A DNA stretch of 64,000 nt from Athripsodes cinereus (lineage: Eukaryota; Arthropoda; Insecta; Trichoptera; Leptoceridae), in assembly GCA_947579605.1 (NCBI GenBank), contig OX388320.1, positions 4,278,001 to 4,342,000 of the forward strand. Direction: 5' to 3'. Below, one piece after another: positions 32,262 through 43,644 of this stretch (its first letter is position 1; the number at the start of each line of letters is the position of its first letter). Both the position numbers and the translations under genes were made by a program. The notes beneath the pieces are model-generated. The model was given only the letters and a program-made list of their open reading frames with translations, ran no database searches and was not told the origin of the DNA.

Positions 32262-32310
32262 ATATTATGTCGTGTTGGGTCCCCCCAACGTTGACTATAC
32301 TGGTGATTTA
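32262..32310 (-). mobile_element. LINE-D terminal scrap
   Basis: On the minus strand ATAGTCAACGTTGGGGGGAC matches GTGATAGCCGACGTCGGGGG of LINE-D. Confidence 0.45.
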
Positions 32311-32761
32311 AGAAAATTGACAATAAATATCCATCCAAAAACATGTATTTTATGAGACTACCTATCATACATGCTATTTGGTATTCATGTTTGTACTGAA
32401 TAAATAAATAAAAAGTAAGTTTACCAGTGAATATGTCGCGAAAACATGAAGTGAAACACAAAAGATTAATCTTACAATGGGGCTAACCAAATACAGGTAG
32501 ATGGTTTAGTTCAGGGGTAGCCAAACGGTCGATCTCAAGTAGCTTTAGGGTCGATCGCGTGCATACTTTTTAATAAAGGTCCATGCTTTCGAAAAGAAGA
32601 CTAATAATACCAGGTTTGAGATTCTGAGAAAACATTTTTAACGAATCCGAGAAGAACGATAAAAATTACAAAATCCTATTCCATTTTAAAATTTGGTTAT
32701 GGGAGTTAGGAATTTAGAGTGCTAAAGAAATGATAAAATTGTGAAATAAAATACTTAAAAA

Positions 32762-33118
32762 AGTTACTACTATGACACCACACTGAGAAAAATACTCACA
32801 ACGAATCATTGGTACGTACTATCAGATAAGGACCAGAGATAGTACAAACGATTCATTAGTACTAATCTATAGTATTAACCTATCGCAAACAAGTCGTTGT
32901 TAAATTCACCAACAATTTGTTTGCGAAAAGTTAATATTATAGATTTGTACTAATCAATCGTTTGTACTATCTCTGGTCCTAATCTGATAGTACGTACCAA
33001 TGATTCGTTGTGAAATTTCGTTAATATTTTTCTCAGTGCATTACAGCATATCCCACAAGAAGCGTTAACAGCAGAGCAGCTGCATGTAATAAACATGCAA
33101 ATCGTCCTCAATAAGAAA
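32762..33118 (-). mobile_element. SINE-A 3' part split by MITE-4
   Basis: TTACTACTATGACACCA on the left and CATTACAGCATATCCCACAA to CATGCAAATCGTCCTC on the right together make the SINE-A 3' end on the minus strand, with MITE-4 between. Confidence 0.65.
32781..33038. mobile_element. MITE-4, palindromic, copy 2
   Basis: It starts CACTGAGAAAAATACTCAC and ends TTAATATTTTTCTCAGTG. It is over 90% similar to the copy at 12634-12895 in reverse orientation. Insertion into SINE-A shows it is the younger element at this site. Confidence 0.85.
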
Positions 33119-33364
33119 GTAATTTGGAAAAATCGCCTTTGGCAAAATGAAGAAGATCATTAATAGAAATTTAGAGAATATTGAAGGAGACCCACTCAAG
33201 TTTCTGATCACCTACTGTGAGATGAATATTTGATATCTGTTAATTTAGAGTATAAGGGAAATCCAAAAATTCTGGGTATCTGAAATCTTTTTTTGCTTTG
33301 CCAGTCGATCGCTTGTCGTCAAATTTTATTGTTGTAGATCGCCTATGGTCTGTCGACCCCTGAT

Positions 33365-33975
33365 ACAGTACATCCTTCCTCGAACACGGAACACATAATA
33401 TGAACCTTCAAAAGGGCTATTTATACAATATTTACATCCCATATTTGTACTTGACTTTCATTTTTTATGAATACACAAATATTACCTACAAATGAATCGG
33501 CAAATTGCAACACAGAGAACAGAAGTTGTCAACCATATAAGAGTGAATAAAATAATAAGAATAATTGAAATAAAATTTTGTTCCAGAATCATAATAACTT
33601 TTCTATTTTTATCAAAATTCTCGACAAAGAAACAGTAAAATAAAATATTTTCTCAATAAAGTTATCAGATATCACAATGTTTTCATTTTTATAATATAAA
33701 CAAAAAAGTATTTTTAGATTAGGTACATGTTTCATTGGAACTTTCTTACAGGTAAAAAAATGAACTACATTTTGGATATTCCAAAAAAAAATATTCACAA
33801 TCTTTTTGCAAGGATAGTTTGCTAATTGTTCATTATTTACATTTTTGGTTAATTTTATTTATATACAGCTTAAAGGTATCTGCTTTTTTAAAAAATTATA
33901 CTACTAGGTATTGTTGTTTTTAACATAAGGTATATAAATATTTTACATTTGAAGGATCACTTTATAGACTCTTTT
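33365..33975. other. No feature recognised
   Basis: AT-rich sequence. Confidence 0.4.
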
Positions 33976-33977
33976 GG

Positions 33978-34205
33978 TGATCGATGTGGCGCAGAGATAA
34001 CGCTCTTGCCCTTGAATCACAAGGTTCTGGGTTTGATTCCCGGTTAGGGCATAATGAAAAATGATATTTTTGAAAATGTCCTGGGTCTGGGTGTTACTTG
34101 TAAATGTTTTTGGTGAATTGCATATGTGTATCGTCGCATTAGTATCCATAATGAGAGATTCATACCTTAGTTTTTCGACTAGCTCGATCTGTGTAAATTG
34201 TCCAT
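33978..34205 (+). mobile_element. SINE-C (tRNA-derived)
   Basis: The head is GATGTGGCGCAGAGATAACG with box B GGTTTGATTCCCG. The body and tail are collinear with the copies at 4.9 and 15.5 kb. Confidence 0.8.
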
Positions 34206-34209
34206 ATGT

Positions 34210-34995
34210 GTACCTACTTGCAGCTTCTTTACTTATATTTTAGTCAAATTGTTGTTTTAGTTATATATTTTTAAACCTGTATAAGGCTTACGCCGTTTGT
34301 AATAATACAAAAAAAATATATCTTAAAGATGATCAATTACCTTCTTCAATTTTTACTTAATAGGTATGTGTGTAATAAATTAATGGTCTTAAATACCTAC
34401 CTATAATAAAAAAATATTATTTGCAATAATTTATTTAAATTTTTATACTTACTACTAACACTGTGTAAAAGTGACCCAGTTAAAGTTTTTTGATATTATT
34501 AAAATACGTAATACATAATGTAATATTCTATTTTATTTAATATTATATATACAACAAATTAATTGAAGTTGTCCAATAAGACACACCTATGAACAAGATC
34601 TAAAAAATATTTGATTATGTATGTATGTATATATGTTCTCAATGTATAACATAAGTAGGCAAGACAGAGGAAAAATTACACACTCTGTACAAGGTATCAT
34701 CCATAAGGCATGTTTTAGGCTAAAAATATTTTATATACGAGTATTTTTTTTTTTGCACATCATCATTATATATCAGTGTTAATAAAACAAACAAAATTTA
34801 AAATACCAAATTATAAAAGATTTAAGTTTCATTCCAAAATACATATATCTTTTTATCATCAATTTATTTGCATGAAACTGTAACAGTATATTAATATCTT
34901 CGTCTGTCGAATAGTTATTATTTCTTTTTGTTCAACATGTAAAAGGCTATGCTATGTAAAAGTGAGTAAATAAAAATATTTTTTTTCAATGAAAA
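34210..34995. other. No feature recognised
   Basis: AT-rich sequence. Confidence 0.4.
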
Positions 34996-34996
34996 T

Positions 34997-35052
34997 ACTA
35001 GACGATATGCAGTGGCGAGATTATCACTATCAAGTGATTTCTTCCATCTAAC
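34997..35052 (+). repeat. Second copy of the Helitron-like short repeat
   Basis: ACTAGACGATATGCAGTGGC, hairpin ATCACT-ATCA-AGTGAT and CCATCTAAC match 493-549 with two differences; similarity ends right after CTAAC on one side. Confidence 0.3.
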
Positions 35053-35384
35053 AACGACATCTAATACAGCCATCTAACATTTCATATGTTGATAGAGATA
35101 TTATAGTATATATTTCATAATACCTCTTTATCAGATTTATGTAAATATTGATTACATCGTTATGCATTTTTTTTTTATAAAACACTACTCAGCATGTTTT
35201 TTTTAACTGTGTTACATAATTATATTTTGAGACGGGTAAAAAATTTATTGATGTCAAAATTCTTTACGGCAAACACAGTGCTTACGAATATTGTTATTTG
35301 TACAAGTTTATTTGTCATTATCAAATAAAATAAATAAATATTTATTATTTTGTTTTGTGTAACTGTTGAGTAAGAGTAACGCAC

Positions 35385-35420
35385 GACCGTTTTCGCGGAC
35401 TCCGAGTTCGCATCATCAGG
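35385..35420 (-). ncRNA. Hammerhead-ribozyme-like core
   Basis: On the minus strand: CCTGATGA, a stem GCGAACT/AGTCCGC (one mismatch) with a CGG loop, then GAAAAC. The conserved CUGAUGA and GAAA boxes are both present. The MITE insertion falls directly at the 5' side, cutting off stem I. Activity is unlikely now. Confidence 0.45.
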
Positions 35421-36013
35421 GGCCCTATTCTCCAATCTCGATTGATGGATGTCGCAATCGAGATTTTATTACTTTCGATTGATTCCTTCAAAACCCTATT
35501 CTTGAAAGTCGTATACGACAAATGTCACACGAAATCATGCGAGAATTTGTCGAGTGGTGTTTTACCACTCGAGATGAATGTCACACCAATCGACATGTCA
35601 AAAATTGATAAAAATGACCGCCGTGAGTCACTCAATGGTTGTTTACATTTTGCATACGGTATAAATATAAAATAAAGTGATGCCGGATTTATAAAGTTTT
35701 TAGTTTAAATAAAAATATAACGAAAAGTTTGATATTGATTGTGACTCCTCATATAAAAGCGCCATCTTGTACGTCACGTGCCTCCCCACACGAAAGCTCC
35801 ATCTCTTGAAAAATTGTATAAATAAATGTCATTTTTCGATGACCACATACAAAAAGTGCGACGTTGCCGGTAGCTTCTCGAATGTCGACCGTTTATAACT
35901 CGAGTGGCGTCAAGAATAGGGTCGTAGACTGCCTTTCGACTTTTCGTGCGAGATAATTAATCGACATATCTCATAGGTGACATTTATCAATCGAGATTGG
36001 AGAATAGGGCCCC
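35419..36013. mobile_element. MITE with GGGGCCCTATTCTCC ends
   Basis: GGGGCCCTATTCTCCAATCT and its complement are perfect for 27 bp and imperfect further in (595 bp in all). A 77-codon frame starting at 35442 (MMDVAIEILL) spans the left end and has no recognisable domain. CAGG at both sides is a possible target duplication. Confidence 0.8.
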
Positions 36014-36139
36014 AGGTGCTGATTTATACTATAGTAACACAAAACAAAATAATATATATTAATTTATTTTATTTTATTTGATAATTTAAAATGAAGTGTT
36101 ACAAAGTTAATGCCGATACAATTAATGAAATAGTTTATT

Positions 36140-37375
36140 TATCAATTCAATATTCATTTCCCAAGCGAAACCGGGTAAGACTACACTTGTCTCTAATTCT
36201 CAATAGTTTGACCTAGTAATGTAATGTAAACCAATCGGTTATGTAAAAAATGTTATTATTATTTTTTAATAAACTTGTTAGAAAAGTTGATAGCTGGTGG
36301 TACTTGTTATATTATTGTGATAGGCGAAAGTATTTTTTATAATATACCTACATTACACTAACTGTACCGGGCAATTTCTACATAGGTTCGAAATTTTAGA
36401 CGTGTCTGTGATATAATCGTTGACTCGGAAAATTGAGATGTTTCTTTGAATGCCATAGTAAGAATACGTACTCTATAGGAAAGAGAAAATAGTAATGTAT
36501 TTGTGACCAAGTCGTTTACGGTTAAAATTGTCGGCCGATGGTTACCCACCAACGGTTGACTAATTGTATGTTTTTCTCAATTAGAGGGACATCGATGGAG
36601 ATCGATGAATACTCAAAAGATTCTGCACGTGGGGGTTTGGGCCGGCCAGTCCTTCAGGATGCCCACCGTGGCAACTCTTGGGTGGACAAATTTGATAGTG
36701 TATAAAAATTAATGTAAGTTCCCAGACTTCTGCCAGCAAGTTCCCAAACTTTAGTCAGACCTTTCAGGCTGACCATTATGGCATCTTCGGTGTGGACAAG
36801 GTTTGTTAAGTGTAGAAGTGTAGTTTTTTATACATTTTATGAGAGGTTTATTTATTAGTTAATTTGCATTTCATGAAAATCCACAAACACCAAAACATTT
36901 TGATCTTTATGAAATTTCGAAAATAATATTATAAAATGAAGAAGAACTTTCAATATTTAGTTTTATAGGATACCTATAATGCGTTTCGCTCAATAAAACA
37001 AATGAAGTTTCGAAAGGATTCCTCGAACAAAATGTTCAATTGTACAATACAAAGAATCCCTCCAGATGGTGCCATGTAATTGACAATACGTCATACTCGT
37101 ACTATTGAGACAATGAGTTGAAGTTTACAATAGATGTGTAATGACATTTTGAGAAAATTGTCGCTTTGTTTTACGTTCAGAAGAATAAGCTTAGATTTGA
37201 GCGGTTTGGTATCACAAGTGGACCAATCCATTTCTTTACTAAATATCCAAAAATATTCTTCGTTTTCAGTCCTATAAAGCCTTACATTATGGATTCTGCT
37301 TGCTTATGGTATAATTGTGTTTGTATGTTTTATTTTTACTTCTAATATTTCTGTTGATATAATTGTACTCTATGT
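36140..37375. other. Unrecognised; weak direct duplication
   Basis: The block at 36650-36709 (CAGTCCTTCAGGATGCCCAC...GGTGGACAA) recurs in diverged form at 36760-36820 (CAGACCTTTCAGGCTGACCA...GTGTGGACAA). The rest shows nothing. It is less AT-rich between 36580 and 36800. Confidence 0.35.
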
Positions 37376-37379
37376 AGTT

Positions 37380-37450
37380 AATTGGAAGACATCGCATTCT
37401 AGCGATAAACTCGACGCCTTCTGTAAATTGAATTTTAATACTGGTACATA
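37380..37450 (+). mobile_element. LINE 3'-UTR hairpin segment
   Basis: AATTGGAAGACATCGCATTC then TAGCGATAAACTCG matches the conserved 3'-UTR hairpin of the 57-60 kb LINE (ATCGC, 6-nt loop, GCGAT). Remaining element not recognised. Confidence 0.55.
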
Positions 37451-37525
37451 TTTTTTTTAAATAATTTATATTGATTGCAATATTGTAACCAACATTGTAC
37501 AGAGAAGAATATAATATTTTTTTTA

Positions 37526-37660
37526 AAGAGATATAGGTATCTGGATTTTGTTTCTTATAAACCCAAATACAATCTTATACACCTTTCACAGTAACCTACT
37601 AAAGGCTTGTGTCGTGAAAGGGGAGTTTGCCGGTACCTGGTATCGACCCACGGACCACTA
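37526..37660 (-). mobile_element. SINE-B, 5' truncated
   Basis: On the minus strand it keeps the B-box region (GGGTCGATACCAGGTACC) through body and tail (GGTTTATAAGAAACAAAATC). Confidence 0.8.
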
Positions 37661-37664
37661 AAAA

Positions 37665-38230
37665 TAACAAAAATTAGAAATTAATAAAGCTTTGAATTCA
37701 AACGTAAATATTGTAAATAAAGTAATAAATCATTATAAATCACCTCTTCTCACAATGTTTACAATGCCTAATCCTTAACAGGTGCAGCTATTGTTTTCAA
37801 TTATTTTGTTTTTGTAGATGTTTTAACAAAAATATTAGTCAGTATTATCTCGCTCGTCAATGGTAAAGGTTTACCGAAATCGATCGCGATTTTAAAAAAT
37901 CAAGTAACGGATGTGCATTGTAGAATATTTAAAAAACATTCAAAATGTCTCGTAACTGTTACATAGTTAATCCTTCTAAAATAACTGATATCCCTAAAAA
38001 TAAAACTGTATTTTCCAAAACAGTTAATCCTTAATAAATATGTGAGAAAATCAGTCAAAATTTAATTAGTATTTGGGCTCTACTGACTTTTTACCGCAAA
38101 TGGAAATGTCCAGTTTCGATATTAAGCCGCGAATTTCTAAAATGACATTTCTACGTAATAAACGGAACCTTCGTTGAAAATTGTTTTAAATTCAATGTTG
38201 TATTGGTGATATTGAGATACTTAATCTATT
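37665..38230. other. No feature recognised
   Basis: AT-rich sequence. A stretch near 37990 (AAAATAAAACTGTATTTTCC) has a weak counterpart near 47.79 kb (TCCTATAAAACAGAATTTTCC), probably a shared old repeat. Confidence 0.35.
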
Positions 38231-38234
38231 TACG

Positions 38235-38425
38235 TCATCACTGTATATCCCGCAAGTAAAGTACGCAGGGTATGAGCTGCATTTAATTATCATGCAATTC
38301 TTTCGCGTGCTAACGTAAGTTGTGACATTCGGAATGGGTGGCATACCTGCCGCTGAACTGAGGATGATGAACGTCTTATTCGTGTTGTTTTTCGAAAACC
38401 TGCATTTTACAGGACCCTCGAAGAT
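38235..38425 (-). mobile_element. SINE-A, decayed
   Basis: Recognisable segments in order on the minus strand: CCTGTAAAATGCAGG, GGTGGCATACC-equivalent, GACATTCGGAATGGGTGG and the tail CATCACTGTATATCCCGC. Confidence 0.6.
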
Positions 38426-39215
38426 ATTATAATATTTATTTCTAAATTTTAACATTTTTATCAAAACACCAATAATCTATTCAGCATTGAAGTATGCAAT
38501 TCATCCTGAATGTCTCAATTTTATTGAAGAACTATATGTCTACATATTGTTTATCTGTTGGCTAGGTACCTAGTTAATTTGTGTAAATCGCTATGATGAT
38601 ATAGATAGAAAATACAGCAATCAAGTCATCAATCGGAATAATAATTAAGTACCTAAATTAATTATACACGAAAAAATATTTTTTATAGTTAATTCTTTAA
38701 AAATAAACAGTTTTTGACCCCTGACAAGAGATGTACATTTGACATGTCATCGTGTGTGACACTGTAAGCTAACATTGAAATTTATTTCATTATGTATTTA
38801 CCTATACACGATTGGCGGAGCTTCGATAAGAGAACGTAATATCTCCAAGATTTTTAATGTTTTTGTCGACGCTATGAATTATTTTACCCGTTTTTTTTTG
38901 TTTCGTGTCATTTTTGTATTTAGTTTTTAATTTATATACCTATGTAATTATGAAAGACTTATTAACACCACAGTAAGCATTTCGAAAATATTACAACGTT
39001 TGTTTCCGGAAGGAGGGAAAAACGGCGCGTTTATTTAAAATAAAAACTGCTTTTAAAGGAGCATAATATATTATCCTTCGAATGCGGTAGCCAGCGGACT
39101 TGCGTTAGCTGGAAGAAATCAGATATGCAATAAGCCCGCCTTTTGGTATTTTTGTAACAAACCTATGTTTGAATGCTACATAATTATAATGATAAGTTTT
39201 ATTTATTTTATATAT

Positions 39216-39464
39216 CCCGTGGAGCACCCGGTAAAGAATTGGTCTCCCACTCTTCTGCGTAAGTTTTCGAGTGTCCTGTAAAAGGCAGGTGTTCGAAAAA
39301 ATTAAGACATTTTACTTCTTAAATTCAGCGATGAGGCTTGCCACCCATCCTGAATGTCTTGATATTATATTGGCACGAAGAGGACAGTTTGCATGTTTCT
39401 TACATGCAGCTGATCTGCTGGCTACCCCACTTGTGGGATATGCCGTGATGGTATAGTAGTATAG
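39216..39464 (+). mobile_element. SINE-A, full length, young
   Basis: It is about 98% identical to 3312-3566 by eye, from CCCGTGGAGCACCCGG to GTGATGGTATAGTAGTATAG. Flanks TATTTATTTTATAT and TATTTATTTTTATAT are a 14-15 bp target duplication with one indel. Confidence 0.9.
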
Positions 39465-39591
39465 TATTTATTTTTATATGCTATTATAAACATCTTATTA
39501 TCGTGTCGACCATTTCGTCCACTTTGTGCAGAAATTAAATGAAATAATTAGGATAGATGACCACATCGCTGAATTTAAGATGTTGAATGTC

Positions 39592-40545
39592 TTATTATTA
39601 TTATCTCATATCTCATTTATTAAACAAAACAATATTTGATTCTACATTTTGAAAACAATATAAGATTAACAATAACATTTAATTAAAAATAACATTAAAT
39701 AACAAAAACCATAAAATATTAAAATAAATTTATGTATATTCAAAATGTAGAACCCCAACATTATTCGAGTTGATTCTTCCATGATGTTCTATGAAATAGT
39801 ACAATCATGGGAGATCACTTACAGAGCTACAGGGACAAAAACCTTCTTACTATCCTGGTGGACGATAGAAGTACGGCCTTCTGCATGCTGTATTTGAGCC
39901 TGTCATCTACTCCCAGTTTTCTGAGATTGTTTGACAGACTCTTAGGTATTAAACCATTCACAGACAACACTATAGGCACGATGATTGTGGTAGGTGTTCT
40001 CCACATATCTTTGATTTCGTGAGCAAGATCAAGATATTTTATTATCTTATCCTGCTCAGCTTTATTTAAATTTTCATCGTGCGGTATAGTGATGTCTATG
40101 ATGTACCTACGTTTTACGGCATCTGCGATCAACCAACACAATATCTGGTCGATTAGCTAGAATAGTTCGATCAGTTTGTATTGGTCGATCCCAGTAGAGT
40201 TTAGTGTCATTGTTTTCAAGTACCGATACTGGACAATAATTATAGTATGGTAATTTTGATTCCGGTTCAATTAATTTAAATTTCAAAGCTAAATTTTGAT
40301 GTAATATTTTTGCTACTTGATCATGTCTTTTCAAATAGTCTGTTCCGGAAAGAAGAGAACATCCAGACAAAATATGTCTTAATGTCTCTCCCTCCCGATA
40401 ACAGGCTCTGCATCTGTCCGAAATATTTTGTTTCATTATAAATTTAGAATAATTGTTTGTGACTATTACTTGGTCTTGAATGGCACAAACAAATCCTTCG
40501 GTTTCGCCAAAAAGATCTCCAAATCTCAACCACTGGACCGAATCA
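39592..40545 (-). mobile_element. Dong/R4-like LINE, C-terminal half
   Basis: On the minus strand, the first frame (to 40107) contains CRACYREGETLRHILSGCS, a CCHC zinc knuckle, then WDRPIQTDRTILANRPDIVL. The second (39827-40141, frameshifted) has RRYIIDITIPHDENLNKAEQ and DMWRTPTTIIVPIVLSVNG. A zinc knuckle followed by RPDIV and D-x-TIP is the PD-(D/E)XK restriction-like endonuclease of R2/R4/Dong LINEs. The 3' UTR ends GATATGAGATAATAATAATA. The insert is bounded by TAA/ATT repeats on both sides, the known target of Dong elements. The reverse transcriptase is missing (5' truncation). Confidence 0.8.
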
Positions 40546-40566
40546 TTATTATTATTATTATTATTA
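40543..40566. repeat. (ATT)n microsatellite at LINE junction
   Basis: Eight ATT units separate the Dong-like copy (left) from the LINE on its right. It is both the 3' tail of the right-hand LINE and the target of the Dong-like insertion. Confidence 0.8.
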
Positions 40567-41060
40567 GAAAACAACACCATTCTCTACTGGGACCATTACA
40601 GCCTTCGGCCAATGCGATCCCAGAGAAAACAAAAATTTACAAAATAGTTTCCACTTTTACTACAAATTCTCCGTATGTTATATGGAATATGTCCACATTC
40701 TGAGAAATGCTATTAAACAATCTAACCGCCTTAGCCACTGGTGACTCTGCGAGAATATTTGTTCGGCTTGTAGGTGGATAAAACAGCATATGCTGACGTG
40801 AACGACTATAGGACGCCGGTATATAAAAATTAAACTCTCCCAGTACCTTCGGATTACTAATTATACCATTCAGCAACTTGAAAAAATGCCTCGCGTAAAA
40901 CACGCTCCTACAATGCTCAAGGGTGTTATATCCAAGACTGCCCATTACGAATGCAGATGGAAACAGATATGGGTAGTAACCATATGTAAATTGATATAAC
41001 CACCTCAAAAACCGCATTTGCACTCTTTCCTTTCTTTTCTTATACAGTTGCTTATACTCT
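40567..41060 (-). mobile_element. Jockey/CR1-type LINE C-terminus
   Basis: A 128-codon minus-strand frame (40637-41023) reads FLRWLYQFTYGYYPYLFPSA, YARHFFKLLNGIISNPKVL, FNFYIPASYSRSRQ and PTSRTNILAESPVAKAVRLF. This pattern (LLNG, two basic blocks, RTN-x-SP-x-R-LFN) is the post-reverse-transcriptase tail of Jockey/CR1-group LINEs. The 3' UTR of about 70 bp ends in (AAT)n. Confidence 0.7.
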
Positions 41061-41064
41061 AGTT

Positions 41065-41700
41065 TTACAGCATAGTCGAAAACTTACAGAAAATAATTGG
41101 AGACCTCTTCTCTGTCGGAGCCTCGATGCATTGGAAAAGATCTATTAACTTGTTTCTATTAAAAACAACATAAAAGCTATTGAAATATTCGTACGAAATA
41201 TTAATAAAATAATTATTTATATTTAATAATTATATGGGTGTGTAATGTGTGTATAAAGCTACTGGCATTTTTTTATGGAAGAGTAATTTAACCAAGAAAC
41301 AAATGACAATAGATTGTAATAGATCTTGTTGACATTGATTTTAATCGATATTTACCAGTAGGTAGTAAGTAAATCTACCATTATTTGTTTTCTTGGCCAT
41401 CTAGCCTAAAATCAGGTCATCTAAGGAAAATAAATTGAAGCTATTGACCATATTATTGGTCAAGATAAGTAACTTCGCTTAATGTGAACAACATCATAAA
41501 TAATAATTAGAGAACTTCTATTAAAAAAGATCTCTTTCATTTTGCGATTCAATATTGACATGGACAACACTGTGTCCATAAAACGAACAAACACTCTTTG
41601 TTATGTATCTGATAAGGTTTTTAAATATAAAACTCTAGAAATAGACACAAGTTTGTTAGGCTTCGTCCCTAAGATTAAGACATTTGGAATCTTAATTATG
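41065..41700. other. No feature recognised
   Basis: AT-rich. An imperfect hairpin lies at about 41300-41400 (CAAGAAACAAATGACAATAG and ATTATTTGTTTTCTTGGCC). Confidence 0.35.
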
Positions 41701-41704
41701 AACT

Positions 41705-41870
41705 GTTTCGTTAAATCCCAGGCAAAGAATAGGTCTCTCACTTTTTCTGTGTACTATTTTCGAGTGTTCTGTAAAAGGGAAGTATTCGTACAACATCCTG
41801 CGTTAAGTATATTATCTTTAATTTAGCAATTAAATATGACACGCATCTTGATCTTTAAAAGAGGACAATT
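41705..41870 (+). mobile_element. SINE-A, decayed
   Basis: TCCCAGGCAAAGAATAGGTC, TTTTCGAGTGTTCTGTAAAA and GAGGACAATTTGCATATTTT follow SINE-A in order, with the middle degraded. Confidence 0.6.
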
Positions 41871-42064
41871 TGCATATTTTTTATGGGCAGATTTTTATTT
41901 ATTTATTTGTTTTTCGTTTTGTACAATTTTTTTGTTGAAATGGTACCGAGTCATACATATTAAAGTGTTCATGGATATTTCTAATCCCAAGTTGATGATC
42001 TTCCGATACTTCAGAGATAATTTCGAGTGTCCCGTAGGTGGTAAAAAGACATGTTTTGTAGTGG

Positions 42065-42295
42065 ATTCAGCAAAGAATTGGTCTCCCACTCTTTTCCGTA
42101 AGTTTTTGAGTATCCCGTTAAAGCGGGTGTTTGTAAAAATAAAGACATTTAACATCGTAAATTCAGCGATGAGATTGCCCACCAATTCTGAAGGTCATAA
42201 TTTTTTTATTGGCACGGAGAGGACAGTTGTATGTTTATTATATGTTGCTGGTATGCCGGTTACCTCACTTCTGGAATATGGTGTGATGGAAAATA
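42065..42295 (+). mobile_element. SINE-A, older copy
   Basis: Collinear with the reference from AGCAAAGAATTGGTCTCCCA to ATGGTGTGATGG at about 80% identity. No (TAG)n remains. Confidence 0.75.
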
Positions 42296-42299
42296 ATTT

Positions 42300-42925
42300 G
42301 TACTCAAATATTATTTTGTAGTTAACATAATCGTGCACAGATAAATATAAGAGAGATCTTCTTCTTTTCGTGTCGATCAGCAAACGATGAATAACAAAAA
42401 CATCCACATCTAAACTCCCATTCCCTCTAGAAAGATATCCGAATGTGAGGTGAGTCTCTCTTCAATAACCTAATTATGATCAAATAATATATATTTTTAA
42501 AGGTATGTCATTGCTGTATCGAGGTAATGCATCATTCGATACTTCATTACAACAAAGTACATAGACGTAATATTTAGTATTTACCGATTGCAACCATACA
42601 AGATCAACACACCGCTTCTATCAATCACGTTTGACGTGATTCCATACAATACAATAAAATTTTGTCATTGAATGACGACCGTGTATGGACCCCTTTTGTA
42701 TTAACTCTTTGACATAATAAACTTACTGTTCTTCAAAAACCTTTTTAAAAACCTGTGGATGTACTATAGTCGTATATAAAGCGTAGTTTTTTTTGTTGTT
42801 GTTCAAAAAACCCTTTGAAAGCCGTTTTAATTTGTTTTCGTTCGTTTTCATTGAGTCTTGATTCTTGAGACAAAAACGTTGTAAGGTATTATCAATTTAC
42901 ATATTCATATACATCTATATATATA
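42300..42925. other. No feature recognised
   Basis: AT-rich sequence with no recognisable repeat. Confidence 0.4.
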
Positions 42926-42927
42926 AT

Positions 42928-43510
42928 GAGTTACAATCCATTGGATTGGTCTGCAAAGAGTTTGGTTTTTCTTCTCCATTCGTCTCTATTCTCAACCAGT
43001 CTCTTCAGCTCTACGTATGAGCCACAGTTCATGTCTCTCTTCAGTTGGTCCATATATGCTTCTCTTGGTCGGCCTCTGCCATTTGTCCCCTCGGTCTTAC
43101 CCTCTGCGATGGCGATGAGTAGTCCTGGGTGTCTGATGTTGTGGCCAATCCAGTTAGCTCGTTGTTGGCTGATTCTCTTAAGGATTTGCATTTTTTCGCC
43201 TACCCTGGTTAATACTTCTTCATTTTCGACGTGCTCCGACCAATGGATCTTAAGCATGCGTCTGTAGCACCACATCTCAAAGGCCGCCAACCGTCCGCTT
43301 TCACTCTTGCTGATGGTCCATGTCTCACAACCATAAAGCAGAATGATCCATACAAAGGCTTTAGTAAGGTTCTTCCTTACGCTTAAGTCAATATTTGGGG
43401 ATTCCAATATATTTGATTTTTTGTTAAAGGCAATTCTTGCCTGGTTTATTCTGCTTACAATTTCTGCTTTGGAGCGTCCATCCTGGTTTATTCTGCTGCC
43501 CAGGTATACA
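42928..43510 (-). mobile_element. RTE-like LINE, C-terminal coding remnant
   Basis: The minus-strand frame is open for about 190 codons. It starts near YLGSRINQDGRSKAEIVSRI (about 43500), passes LLYGCETWTISKSESGRLAA, FEMWCYRRMLKIHWSEHVEN and NWIGHNIRHPGLL, and ends GRGRPREAYMDQLKRDMN then a KLFADQSNGL-like end. YLGS, YG-E-W and MLKI-W-x-H are the conserved order downstream of the reverse transcriptase palm in RTE-type LINEs. The catalytic domain has been lost; there are no internal stops. Confidence 0.85.
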
Positions 43511-43644
43511 TCTACTTACCTAATAATTCATTGATCTTTACAAAAAGGATTCGTATTCACAAATAACACATTTTTTTTTAATTTTTGGCTATCCACCCAT
43601 TATCGAGTGACTTGAGCCCAATAACACATATATTAATAAGAATA

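Larger units (their letters stand above)
32512..33362. mobile_element. hAT-like MITE containing nested insertions
   Basis: The left end CAGGGGTAGCCAAACGGTCG and the right end GGTCTGTCGACCCCTG are the hAT-like ends common in arthropods (GGTCGATCGC follows near both). SINE-A (32762-33118) lies inside and is itself split by MITE-4. No transposase. The 8-bp flanks do not match. Confidence 0.55.
35318..36132 (+). mobile_element. HHP element with hammerhead-like core and a nested MITE
   Basis: The left arm (35318-35360, ATCAAATAAAATAAATAAAT) and right arm (36030-36090) are inverted copies. The module at 36091 encodes MKCYKVNADTIN. A hammerhead-like core lies in the left half (35385-35420, minus). 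A 595-bp MITE (35419-36013) fills the loop. GTTTATTT plus TCA flanks the whole with one mismatch (35306-35317 and 36133-36144). Confidence 0.65.

Noticed and set aside
40107..40580. Host zinc-finger gene (CCHC motif)
   Set aside because: The zinc knuckle plus RPDIV/TIP endonuclease segment and flanking TAA runs identify a Dong/R4-like LINE.
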